Source: Pseudomonadota bacterium (GTDB lineage Bacteria > Pseudomonadota > Gammaproteobacteria > Steroidobacterales > Steroidobacteraceae). From it: 64,000 nucleotides of DNA. The position numbers and the translations under genes are program-made. The first letter of the stretch is position 1, and every line of letters begins with the position of its first letter. The notes below the pieces were generated by a model that worked only from the letters and a program-made list of their open reading frames with translations, made no database searches and was not told where the DNA came from. The stretch covers positions 1 through 64,000 of the forward strand of contig JAJYDK010000008.1 of assembly GCA_021777555.1 (NCBI GenBank), read 5' to 3'. Below are positions 9,865 through 19,607 of the stretch, one piece after another.

Positions 9865-10418
9865 GCGGGCTGGACGGCGCGGCGCGCGGCCAACAGATAG
9901 TCGCAGACTTCGCGCACGGCGCCCTGTCCGCCCGGTAAGGCCGTGACGATGTGCGCGGCCCGCCGGGCGTCCTGGTGCGCATCCGCGACGGCGAATGCCA
10001 GTCCCGCCTCGCGCATCAGAGGGACATCGGGCGTATCGTCGCCGATGCACGCGCAGGCGGCGGCAGTCAGCTCGAGTCGCGTGCACAGCCCGCGAAACGC
10101 GGTCAGCTTGTCACTCACGCCCTGCAGGACGTGACGGATACCCAGTTCGCGGCATCGCCGGCTCGTCATCTGCGAGCGCCGTCCCGAGATCACCGCCACG
10201 GTGAGGCCTGCTGCGGCCACCTGCTTCAGTCCGGCTCCATCGCGGACGTGAAAGACTTTCTGCGCCTCCCCGCGCGGACCGAAATAGAGTCGCCCGTCGG
10301 TGAGCACTCCATCGACATCGAGCACCAGCAGGCGGATCCGCGCGGCCTTGCGCGCCGGGCCGTGGCCCCGAGGCGCGGGGAGAGCCCCGAGCAGAATCGT
10401 TGCGGACGATCTTGTCAT
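9861..10418 (-). CDS. kdsC: 3-deoxy-D-manno-octulosonate 8-phosphate phosphatase
   Basis: A 185-residue HAD-superfamily phosphatase releasing Kdo for lipid A core assembly. The catalytic motif DVDGVLTDG has its two aspartates at about residues 34 and 36. VISGR (motif II) and CIGDDTPDVPLM (metal-binding motif IV) are intact. About 25 residues precede the domain, more than in E. coli; a later start is possible. It lies between kdsD (17 bases upstream) and lptC (4-base overlap), the standard order. Confidence 0.93.
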   Translation of the reverse strand: MTRSSATILLGALPAPRGHGPARKAARIRLLVLDVDGVLTDGRLYFGPRGEAQKVFHVRDGAGLKQVAAAGLTVAVISGRRSQMTSRRCRELGIRHVLQGVSDKLTAFRGLCTRLELTAAACACIGDDTPDVPLMREAGLAFAVADAHQDARRAAHIVTALPGGQGAVREVCDYLLAARRAVQPA

Positions 10419-10435
10419 CGTGAGCGACCGGCGGC

Positions 10436-11428
10436 TCAGACCACGCCGGCGCGGAACAGATCGTGGACGTTGAGCGCCCCGAGCAGCCGGCCTTGCTCAT
10501 CGGCCACCGGCAGCGCGGTGATGCGATGCACTTCCATCCGATGCACGGCTTCGGCGGCCAGCTCCTGCGGCCCGATGGTCTTGCCGGGAGAGGTCATCAC
10601 GTCGCGCATGGTGGCGGTATGCACGTCGGTGTGCCGGTCGAGCGCGCGTCGCAGATCTCCGTCGGTGAACACGCCGAGAATGCGCTCATTCTCGTCCACG
10701 ATCACCGTCATGCCGAGGCCTTTGCGCGACATCTCGAGCAAGCCTTCGCCCAGGCCGGTCTCGGGGCGGACCCGCGGCAGCGCCTCGCCCGTGTGCATGA
10801 GCTCTGCCACGCGCAACAGCAATTGCCGGCCGAGGGTGCCGCCGGGATGTGAGCGCGCGAAGTCCTGCTTGGTGAATCCTCGCGCTTCCAACACCGCCAC
10901 GGCCAGTGCATCACCCATTGCCAGAGCCGCGGTGGTGCTCGCCGTGGGCGCCAGGTTGAGGGGGCAGGCCTCCTCGGGCACGCTGACATCAAGGAGGGCC
11001 GCGGCTGCGCGGCCCAAGGTGGAGTCCGGCTTGCCGACCATGGCGATCAGCGGCACGGCGAGGCGCGTCAGGTGCGGCAGCAGCAGCAGCACCTCGGGCG
11101 TTTCGCCCGAATTGGACAGTGCGAGCACCACGTCGGTGCGCGTAATCATGCCGAGGTCGCCGTGGCTGGCCTCGGCCGGGTGGAGAAAAAACGACGGGCT
11201 CCCGGTGCTGGCGAGCGTCGCGGCGATCTTGCGCGCGACGTGGCCCGATTTGCCCATGCCTGTGACGACCACTCGTCCCTGGCAGTGCAGGCAGAGCCGG
11301 CAGGCGGCCGCGAACCGCCCATCCAGGCGATCGAGCAGGGACTCGACGGCGCGCGCCTCGATCGAGAGGGCGCGTTGCGCGGTCGCGAGCAGGTCGCGAT
11401 CGGGGAAGATGGGGGCGGCTGGGGTCAT
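10436..11428 (-). CDS. kdsD: Arabinose-5-phosphate isomerase
   Basis: A 330-residue enzyme converting ribulose 5-phosphate to arabinose 5-phosphate, the first step to Kdo. An N-terminal SIS sugar-isomerase domain (about residues 35-180, with VTGMGKSGHVARKIAATL and ALSNSGET) is followed by a pair of CBS domains (about 205-325). Length and order fit KdsD/KpsF. It is the first gene of a long minus-strand run through rapZ and diverges from ibaG-murA over about 100 bases. Confidence 0.95.
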   Translation of the reverse strand: MTPAAPIFPDRDLLATAQRALSIEARAVESLLDRLDGRFAAACRLCLHCQGRVVVTGMGKSGHVARKIAATLASTGSPSFFLHPAEASHGDLGMITRTDVVLALSNSGETPEVLLLLPHLTRLAVPLIAMVGKPDSTLGRAAAALLDVSVPEEACPLNLAPTASTTAALAMGDALAVAVLEARGFTKQDFARSHPGGTLGRQLLLRVAELMHTGEALPRVRPETGLGEGLLEMSRKGLGMTVIVDENERILGVFTDGDLRRALDRHTDVHTATMRDVMTSPGKTIGPQELAAEAVHRMEVHRITALPVADEQGRLLGALNVHDLFRAGVV

Positions 11429-11526
11429 GACCGGGCAATTGTAGCAATTCCGACAAATTCACCGGTCATGCTTGCCGCAACGGGTTGTCGCGCGCGCGCT
11501 TCCCCGGTCGATTAATATCCCCCCCC

Positions 11527-13021
<1,495 letters not shown>

Positions 13022-13069
13022 CCGCGAGGCACACACGCTCGCGGAGGCAACTGACGGAGGGCGTAGCGT

Positions 13070-14080
13070 ATGCGGATTGGCATGATCGGACTGGGGCGGA
13101 TGGGCGCCTACATGGTGCGGCGGTTGATCGAAGGCGGTCACGAGTGCGTCGCATTTGACAGGTCATCGACGGCGGTGCAGGCCGCGGCCGCAGTAGGGGC
13201 GATTGGAGCGTCCTCGCCCGCGGAGCTGATGGAGAAGCTGACGCCGCCGCGAGCGGTGTGGATCATGGTGCCGGCGGCAGCCGTCGATGCCGTGATTGCG
13301 CAGTTGCGGCCGCTGATGAAATCCGGCGACGTGCTCATCGACGGTGGCAATTCCCACTACTCGGACGACATCCGCCGCTCCGAGGAGCTGCGTCCGTCCG
13401 GCATTCACTACCTGGATGTCGGCACGAGCGGGGGCGTGCTCGGATTCGAGCAGGGTTACTGTCTCATGGTCGGCGGCGACAAGCCGGTTTTCGACACCCT
13501 GGAGCCGATCTTCGCCACGCTTTCACCGGGAGGAAGGATTCCGGCCGGCGGGGCGCGGCGCGTGGCCGACGATACCGCGCCAATGGGCTATCTGCACTGT
13601 GGACCGAGTGGCGCCGGGCATTTCGTGAAGATGGTGCACAACGGCATCGAGTACGGCGTGATGGCCGCGTACGCCGAGGGACTCAGTGTCCTGCAGCACG
13701 CCGACGCCGGCCTGCGTCCACGGGACTCGGACGCGGAGACCGCCCCGCTCGCGCACCCGCGCCTGTTCCAGTATCGGCTCGACATTGCCGCCATCACGGA
13801 AGTCTGGCGTCACGGCAGCATCATTTCCTCGCGGCTGCTGGATCTGACGGCCAAGGCGCTGGCCGCGGACCCGGTTCTCGCGGGCTTCGGTGGGCGAGTG
13901 TCCGACTCGGGGGAGGGGCGCTGGACAGTGCAGGCCGCCATCGAGATGGGCGTGCCCGCTCATGTCCTGAGCGCCGCGCTCTATGCGCGCTTCGAGTCGC
14001 GCGGCAGCGGTGAATTCGCCGACAAAGTGCTCTCTGCCATGCGCCTCGGGTTCGGCGGGCATTTGGAGAAGAAGGCCTAG
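13070..14080 (+). CDS. gnd: 6-phosphogluconate dehydrogenase, short decarboxylating (NAD-type)
   Basis: A 336-residue oxidoreductase with an N-terminal Rossmann motif GLGRMGAYM, the catalytic loop IDGGNSHYSDDIRR and FVKMVHNGIEYG with the catalytic lysine. It is much shorter than the 468-residue enterobacterial Gnd and matches the short YqeC/GndA type, many of which prefer NAD. Cofactor preference is inferred, not shown. A GGAGGG ribosome-binding site precedes the ATG. The stop overlaps that of the convergent SPFH gene within CTAG. The lactonase of the same pathway is encoded at 19608-20321. Confidence 0.9.
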   Translation: MRIGMIGLGRMGAYMVRRLIEGGHECVAFDRSSTAVQAAAAVGAIGASSPAELMEKLTPPRAVWIMVPAAAVDAVIAQLRPLMKSGDVLIDGGNSHYSDDIRRSEELRPSGIHYLDVGTSGGVLGFEQGYCLMVGGDKPVFDTLEPIFATLSPGGRIPAGGARRVADDTAPMGYLHCGPSGAGHFVKMVHNGIEYGVMAAYAEGLSVLQHADAGLRPRDSDAETAPLAHPRLFQYRLDIAAITEVWRHGSIISSRLLDLTAKALAADPVLAGFGGRVSDSGEGRWTVQAAIEMGVPAHVLSAALYARFESRGSGEFADKVLSAMRLGFGGHLEKKA

Positions 14081-14901
14081 CGCGCGGCACTCTCGGACAC
14101 GTTGCCGATCATCGGCAGGACGCCCTTGCCGCCGACCACCTCGGGCAGGTGGCCGTTCCACTTGGCGATCGCCTGCTGCTGGATGATCTCCGGTGTCAGC
14201 GTCAGTTGCAGGAGCTTCTGCGCCTGGGACTGCGCAGTTGCCTCGACGACTCTCTGCTGCGCCAGCACCCTGGCCCGCTGCAGCTCATATTGAGCCTGCA
14301 GTGCGCGCTGCTGGGCGACCTGTTTCTGCTCGATCGCCGCGGCGTACTCGGCGCTGAAATGGAAGTCGGTGATGTTGACTGCGTCGACCACGACACGAAA
14401 AGGCCGAAGCGCGGAGCGGATCTGCGCCTCGATCTCCCCGCGCACCTTGTCGCGTTGCACGATCAGGTCCTCGGCGTTGTAATGCGCAGTCACCGCCTTG
14501 ACGGCATTGCTGATCGCCGGCTGGATGATCTTGTACATGAGCGCCTGCTCGCTGCCGACGTGCTGATACACCCACTCGGCATCGGCCGGCAGGATGTGCC
14601 AGTTCGTGGCGACAGTGGTGGAGACGTCCTGCAGATCCAGGCTGGCGGCGGTTTCGCTGGCCTGCGAGTTCTGCACCTGCACGTCCATCCGGGCGACCGT
14701 CTGCACGAATGGCGCCTTGAGGTGCAGTCCCGGATCGAGCACGCCGTGATGCACCGCCCCGAAGGTCATGAGCACGCCGCGCTGTCCGGGCCCGATCTGC
14801 ACGAAGGCGCCTCTGAGCACGATCAACAGGATGACGACAACCACGCCGATCGCGATGAGCCGGCCGTTGGGGTAGGGCAGGGGAGGGACTCTGGCGTTCA
14901 C
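14077..14901 (-). CDS. Prohibitin-like SPFH (band 7) membrane protein
   Basis: A 274-residue protein with one N-terminal membrane segment (LIAIGVVVVILLIVLRGAFV, about residues 17-36). An SPFH/prohibitin domain follows, starting IGPGQRGVLMTFGAV and containing RDKVRGEIEAQIRSAL, then a coiled coil rich in Gln and Ala (about 200-245). The family forms ring-like membrane scaffolds and often partners proteases. The GTG start at 14901 overlaps the upstream gene's stop as GTGA, so it is the last gene of a three-gene coupled operon. No FtsH, HflK or NfeD partner is next to it. Confidence 0.85.
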   Translation of the reverse strand: MNARVPPLPYPNGRLIAIGVVVVILLIVLRGAFVQIGPGQRGVLMTFGAVHHGVLDPGLHLKAPFVQTVARMDVQVQNSQASETAASLDLQDVSTTVATNWHILPADAEWVYQHVGSEQALMYKIIQPAISNAVKAVTAHYNAEDLIVQRDKVRGEIEAQIRSALRPFRVVVDAVNITDFHFSAEYAAAIEQKQVAQQRALQAQYELQRARVLAQQRVVEATAQSQAQKLLQLTLTPEIIQQQAIAKWNGHLPEVVGGKGVLPMIGNVSESAAR

Positions 14902-15467
14902 GCGGACTCCTCGAGGGCAGAGAGAATCTGTTCGCGGCGCTTCCAGAGCGTCTGGATGTCGCCTGTCTCGAGCGGCTGTGCGGCCTGTGCGAGGACCGCG
15001 GCTCCATCGAGCCGGAGCACCGCATCGCGCAGCGCCACGATGGCCGACACCAGATCGCTGTCGACCGTGACCAGCTTCTCGAGCGTGTCGCGCTCGGCGC
15101 GGTGACGCTGGAGGATCCTGTCCATCTCCGGGACCGGCGCGGTGCGCATCGCGGTCTCGAGGGTCTCGATCCCGCGCTGCTGCCGCTGCAATGCCTGCGC
15201 CGTTGCCACGGCGGTCGGGTCGGGGAAGGGATGCTCCCGCGTCGGCGCCGGCAGATGCTCGCGCCGGAATGCGGTCTCGAGCGAAGCGAGGTGCGTGCGG
15301 CACTCCCCGAGCAGCTCGCTCAGCTTGCCGCGGATCAGGAGGTCATCGGCCCGCAGCTGGTTTTCCCGGCGGTAGAAGTTGTATCCCCAGCCGTAGAACA
15401 GGTTCGACAGCAGCCGCTTGCCGGCCCCGGCCGCCTCGATCGGATTGGGAGTGGATTTCATCTCCAT
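14898..15467 (-). CDS. Uncharacterised helical protein between two SPFH genes
   Basis: A 189-residue protein that I do not recognise. It begins MEMKSTPNPIEAAGAG and soon has an aromatic patch NLFYGWGYNFYRRENQ. The rest is almost entirely charged amphipathic helix with heptad-like leucines, so coiled coil is likely; a proline-rich break lies near residues 80-92. No signal peptide or membrane span is evident. A GGAGG site lies 8 bases before ATG 15467, supporting this start. It is flanked by and coupled to two SPFH-domain genes, so a scaffold-associated or bridging role is a reasonable inference only. Confidence 0.75.
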   Translation of the reverse strand: MEMKSTPNPIEAAGAGKRLLSNLFYGWGYNFYRRENQLRADDLLIRGKLSELLGECRTHLASLETAFRREHLPAPTREHPFPDPTAVATAQALQRQQRGIETLETAMRTAPVPEMDRILQRHRAERDTLEKLVTVDSDLVSAIVALRDAVLRLDGAAVLAQAAQPLETGDIQTLWKRREQILSALEESA

Positions 15468-15537
15468 GCGATTGCCTCCGAGGACACGGTGCGCGATCGG
15501 CCGCGGCGCGGGAGTCCGCAGGTGGCGGCCGCGCCCC

Positions 15538-16398
15538 TCAGCGCTCGCCCTTCGGGGCGGGCACGCCGCCCACGGGCCCGGCCGCGCCGGGTATGGGGAA
15601 GGTACCCATGGTTGCCCCGCCGATGAAGAACGGCTGTCCGACGGCGGCATTCGGCGCCGACACGAGACCCCTTTCGGCCATTTTCAATGCGACATAGTAA
15701 CGGACCGCATCGAGCGCCGAGAGCCCGAAGGCGCGCAGGGAGATGAGCTCGCGCATGCGCTCGTCCTTCGGGAGGATGAGCACCTTCGCGTCGTTCAGCG
15801 TGATGCCGTATACGCCGAGGAAGGTGGCGAGGTGCTCCTTCACGAGCTCCACGATCTCGTGGATGTGCTCGTTGATTTTCTCCATGGGCGTGACCTGGAC
15901 CACCTGGTTGATCGCCTGCTCGACCACCGGCCCAGCATAGCTCGCCACCTCATCGGTGCCGATGAAGTGCTTGGCGAAGGGCATGTGGGTGATGAGCTTC
16001 AGGGCGCCCTCCTTGGTGTCCACGTGCACGTAGTACTCGACCTGATAGGACATCTCGGCCATCTCGGCGGAGGTGGCGAGCCCGGTGTTGCGCACCAGGA
16101 GCTTGGCGCGGTTCACATAGAGCACCTCGTACTGCCACGGTGACTGGCCGCCGAAAAAGCCGGTCACGAAGCTCCCGAGCAACGGCTTGTCGGGCGTCTG
16201 GATCGGGTATTGCCCCGTGTCATAGACCCCGAGCACGGCCCCGCGCGACTTGAGCACCGCCAGGTGATTGGCCTCGACGGTGAGCAGGCTCCCTGAAACG
16301 AGGTTCTGATCGGGGTAGTGGAACGCCAGGACGGTGGGTCCCATGACATCCGTGCCGTCGGCATTCAGGGTCGAGACGACCTGTCGGGTCAAGGCCAT
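15538..16398 (-). CDS. SPFH domain protein, YdjI-like (no membrane anchor)
   Basis: A 286-residue protein. An N-terminal SPFH-type domain shows LLTVEANHLAVLKSRGAVLGV and YDTGQYPIQTPDKPLL, then a beta-rich core and an alpha-helical segment (about residues 170-240). It ends in a glycine- and proline-rich tail (GGATMGTFPIPGAAGP), as in YdjI / virion-core-like SPFH proteins. There is no hydrophobic anchor. AAAGGAG precedes the ATG at 16398. It heads a minus-strand operon with the helical protein and the anchored prohibitin-like protein. The function is unknown; membrane-stress scaffolding is the usual inference for this family. Confidence 0.82.
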   Translation of the reverse strand: MALTRQVVSTLNADGTDVMGPTVLAFHYPDQNLVSGSLLTVEANHLAVLKSRGAVLGVYDTGQYPIQTPDKPLLGSFVTGFFGGQSPWQYEVLYVNRAKLLVRNTGLATSAEMAEMSYQVEYYVHVDTKEGALKLITHMPFAKHFIGTDEVASYAGPVVEQAINQVVQVTPMEKINEHIHEIVELVKEHLATFLGVYGITLNDAKVLILPKDERMRELISLRAFGLSALDAVRYYVALKMAERGLVSAPNAAVGQPFFIGGATMGTFPIPGAAGPVGGVPAPKGER

Positions 16399-16845
16399 GT
16401 GCGGCTCCTTTCGTTGTTCGAGCGTTCCAGGGAGACGGAGTTTGCGCCCGCGGGCAGGACATTTTCCAGTCGCCGGACGCGCCGGCCGCACCGGCTGGCG
16501 CAGACTTCGAGTCTTATGGCCGGTCCCGTGCCGTTTCGGCCGGCTCACTCGTCTATAGAAACCAGGAGATTGGCGCGCCCGAGCTGGTCCTCGACGCGCC
16601 GATCGAGACCGTCGTCCAGGGATGGACGCGGCTCGAGCGGGGAAGTAAGAACAAGAAGCAAGTGGACGCCGTGCGGCTCGCCACCCGGAATGTCTCCCGG
16701 CGTGGTGATGTTGCACGGTGTCCCGGACGCGCCGCCCGGCATCCGCCCTCCAGACAGCGCGAGAGCCGGTAGCCGCGGATTCGCCATGGGAGCATTGGGC
16801 GTATGATCCGGGCCACTGCGACTGTAAAGGAAACGAGGTAAGCGC
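16399..16845. other. Divergent intergenic region without a supported gene
   Basis: This stretch separates the SPFH operon (minus) from the M16 protease gene (plus) and must hold both promoters, though no clear -35/-10 pair stands out. Two weak open frames exist. One on the minus strand (16545-16787, 80 codons, ATG but no ribosome-binding site) encodes a proline- and glycine-rich peptide. One on the plus strand (about 16458-16772) has GC-rich third positions but no ATG or GTG. Either could be a gene remnant; neither is good enough to call. Confidence 0.4.
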
Positions 16846-19509
16846 ATGCGATTCAGGCAGACGATGCGATGGGCACTGCTGGCGACCGCGGTTGCCGCCG
16901 CGCAGGCCATGGCCGCGGGAGCGCCGATGGTCACCCGAGCCACGCTGGACAATGGCCTCAGGGTCGTCATCGTGCGCGACACCCTTGCGCCGGTGGTGTC
17001 CGTGCAGACGAATTACCTCGTCGGCTCGGACGAGACGCCGAAGGGATTCCCGGGCACCGCCCATGCGGTCGAGCACATGATGTTCCGGGGCAGCCCCGGG
17101 CTCACCGCCGACCAGCTCGCCGCCGTCACCGCCAATATGGGCGGTGCCTTCGATGCCGAGACGTCCTTCAGCACCACCAAATACTTCTTCGTGCTGCCTT
17201 CGCAGGATCTCGATGTGGCGCTGCACATCGCGGCGATCCGCATGCGCGCGGTGGACATGGCGCAGAGCCAGTGGAAACTCGAGCGCGACGCCATCGAGCA
17301 GGAGGTCTCGCGGGACCTCTCCAGTCCCGACTTCAAGTTCTTCACCGAGCTCATGGGCCAGCTGTTCGCGGGGACTCCCTACGCGCATACGCCGCTCGGA
17401 ACCCGGCCATCGTTCAACAAGACGACGGCGGCGCTGCTCAAGCGCTTCCACGACCAATGGTACGTGCCGAACAATGCCATCCTGGTGATCGCCGGAGACG
17501 TGAATCCCAGGACGACCCTGGCGGAAGTGAGGCGGCTGTTCGCCGGCATTCCCCGCCGAGCGCTGCCCGCACGGCCCGTCTATCACTTCCAGGCGGTGAC
17601 GGCGCGCACTTACCGCGCGCCGACGGATAGCCCTTACGGCACGGTGTATCTGACCTACCGCATGCCCGGTGTGCGCTCGAAGGAGTATGCGGTCGCGCGG
17701 GTGCTCTCCGACGCGCTGGCCTCCAAGCGCGCCGCGCTGTTCGGCTTGGGGATGACGGGCAAGGCGCTGTATGGGACTTTCGTCTCCTACCTTCTGCCTG
17801 AGGCCGGTCTCGGGGCGGCCGTGGGCGTCTTTCCTCGCGGCGCCGATCCGCAGCCGGTGCTGCAGGCCATGCAGGCCATCATGGCCGAGGCGGCCCGCAA
17901 GGGCATCGATCCCGCGCTGGTGGAAGCGGCCAAGCAACAGGCCATCGCGCAACTGGAGTTTCAGAAGAATTCGGTCAATGGCCTCGCCGACTCGTGGTCG
18001 GATGCCCTGGCCGTCGACGGCTTGTCCTCGCCCGAGGCGATGAAGGCGCGGATCGAGGCCGTCACGCCCGCGGAGGTGGACAGCCTGGCGCGTGCCAGTT
18101 TCAATCCCGCTCACGCGTTCACCGCGATTCTGACGCCGCAAAGCTCCGGCAAGCCCGTATCGAGCAAGGGCTTCGGGGGCGCCGAGAGTTTCGCGGCCAA
18201 TCCGAGCAAGCCCGTCGAGATGCCCCGCTGGGCCGTCAAGGCGTTCGCCAGGCTGCCGACGCCGCGCTCGCAGCTGCATCCGACGCTCTATGTCCTGCCC
18301 AACGGATTGAAGCTGGTGGTGCAGCCCGAAGCGGTCAGCGACACGGTGCAGGTGCTCGGCAAGGTGCGGACCAACTCCGACCTGCAGGCGCCGAAGGGCG
18401 AGAAGGGCGTGGGCGAGGTGCTCGACAGCCTGTTCCAGTTCGGCAGCACCCACCTCAATCGTCTGCAGTTCCAGGCGGCGCTGGACACCATCACGGCCAC
18501 CGAGCATGCGGGCACGGAGTTCTCGCTCAGCGTGCCGGCGAAGTATTTCGCGCGGGGCATGGCCTTGCTGGCGGACAACGAGCTGCATCCGGCGCTCTCG
18601 CCGCAGGCGTTCACGTACATGCAGCACAACGAGGCGGGCAGCTGGCGCGGCCAGGTCCACTCGCCGGGATTTCTCAACGACATCGGCCTCGAGAAGCTGC
18701 TGGTGCCCGCGGGTGACCCGTCGCTGCGCTATCCGACGCCGCAGAGCGTCATGAGCCTGACGCTCGCCAAGGTGCAGCGCTACTACGCCAACGTCTTCCG
18801 GCCCGACATGACCACCATCGTCGTGGTGGGGAAGGTGACCCCGGCCGAGGCGATGTGGGTGGCGGCCAAGACCTTCGGCGGCTGGCTGGCGACAGGGCCG
18901 AAACCGGAGGTCGATTATGCGCCCGTGTCGCTCAACAAGGCCGGAGGCCTGCATACGCCCGACAGCAGCGCGGTCCAGGACAGCGCACGCCTGGCCGAGC
19001 TGATCCCGGTCACCCGCGAGAGCCCGGCGCGCTACGCGCTGCGCCTCGGCAACCAGGTGCTGGGCGGGGGCTTCTATGCCTCATGGCTCTACCACGATCT
19101 GCGTGAGAAGGCCGGGCTCGTCTACTACGTCGGGACCCATTTCAGTCTGGACAAGCACCGCGGCCGCTACACCGTCTCCTATGGGTGCGATCCCGACAAG
19201 GTTTTTCCGGCCCGCGATCTCATCCTGAAGGATCTCGAGCGGATGCAAAGCGGCAAGTTGCCCGCTGCGGATCTCAAGCGTGCCAAGGGCATCCTGCTGC
19301 GCAGCATCCCCTTGAGCGAGTCGAGCTTCGGCGGGATCGGCGGCCAGCTGCTGACCTACGCATCACGCGGCGAGCCGCTCGATGAGAACGTCATCGCGGG
19401 GCGGCACTATCGCTCGCTCACGGCCGCGCAGGTGCAGCAGGCGTATCGCAAATATATCGACCTCAAGCGCTTCGTCCTCGCGGTGAAGGGACCGAAACCC
19501 ACCACCTGA
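16846..19509 (+). CDS. Exported M16 family zinc metallopeptidase
   Basis: An 887-residue protein with a signal peptide (LLATAVAAAQAMAAG). The inverted zinc motif HAVEH is at residues 73-77 and the distal glutamate ligand at about 153 (EQEVSRD), so the N-terminal half is catalytically complete. The second half, from about residue 475, repeats the M16 fold without HxxEH, the usual inactive partner domain in a single-chain clamshell. It probably degrades peptides in the periplasm. GAGG lies 8 bases before the ATG. It ends convergently with pgl. Confidence 0.9.
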   Translation: MRFRQTMRWALLATAVAAAQAMAAGAPMVTRATLDNGLRVVIVRDTLAPVVSVQTNYLVGSDETPKGFPGTAHAVEHMMFRGSPGLTADQLAAVTANMGGAFDAETSFSTTKYFFVLPSQDLDVALHIAAIRMRAVDMAQSQWKLERDAIEQEVSRDLSSPDFKFFTELMGQLFAGTPYAHTPLGTRPSFNKTTAALLKRFHDQWYVPNNAILVIAGDVNPRTTLAEVRRLFAGIPRRALPARPVYHFQAVTARTYRAPTDSPYGTVYLTYRMPGVRSKEYAVARVLSDALASKRAALFGLGMTGKALYGTFVSYLLPEAGLGAAVGVFPRGADPQPVLQAMQAIMAEAARKGIDPALVEAAKQQAIAQLEFQKNSVNGLADSWSDALAVDGLSSPEAMKARIEAVTPAEVDSLARASFNPAHAFTAILTPQSSGKPVSSKGFGGAESFAANPSKPVEMPRWAVKAFARLPTPRSQLHPTLYVLPNGLKLVVQPEAVSDTVQVLGKVRTNSDLQAPKGEKGVGEVLDSLFQFGSTHLNRLQFQAALDTITATEHAGTEFSLSVPAKYFARGMALLADNELHPALSPQAFTYMQHNEAGSWRGQVHSPGFLNDIGLEKLLVPAGDPSLRYPTPQSVMSLTLAKVQRYYANVFRPDMTTIVVVGKVTPAEAMWVAAKTFGGWLATGPKPEVDYAPVSLNKAGGLHTPDSSAVQDSARLAELIPVTRESPARYALRLGNQVLGGGFYASWLYHDLREKAGLVYYVGTHFSLDKHRGRYTVSYGCDPDKVFPARDLILKDLERMQSGKLPAADLKRAKGILLRSIPLSESSFGGIGGQLLTYASRGEPLDENVIAGRHYRSLTAAQVQQAYRKYIDLKRFVLAVKGPKPTT

Positions 19510-19530
19510 GGGGGCCGGAGCAGGCGGGAC

Positions 19531-19552
19531 GCGGGGCCCTTCGGGGCCCCGC
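19531..19552. terminator. GC hairpin with UUCG loop between convergent genes
   Basis: A perfect 9-bp stem (GCGGGGCCC / GGGCCCCGC) is closed by a TTCG tetraloop in the very stable C(UUCG)G context. It lies 21 bases after the M16 stop and 55 bases before the pgl stop on the opposite strand. No T-tract follows on either strand. A bidirectional terminator or RNA 3'-end stabiliser is the likely role. Confidence 0.55.
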
Positions 19553-19607
19553 ACGGGGAAACTCCGCGCAACGCCAGATGCCGACACCCCGGCGCGCCGC
19601 GAAGCGG

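Noticed and set aside
15538..18954. Very long open frame (over 1,100 codons) on the minus strand running opposite the M16 protease gene
   Set aside because: Only its last 286 codons (from ATG 16398) look like a protein; the rest is His/Arg-rich antisense noise caused by high GC content.
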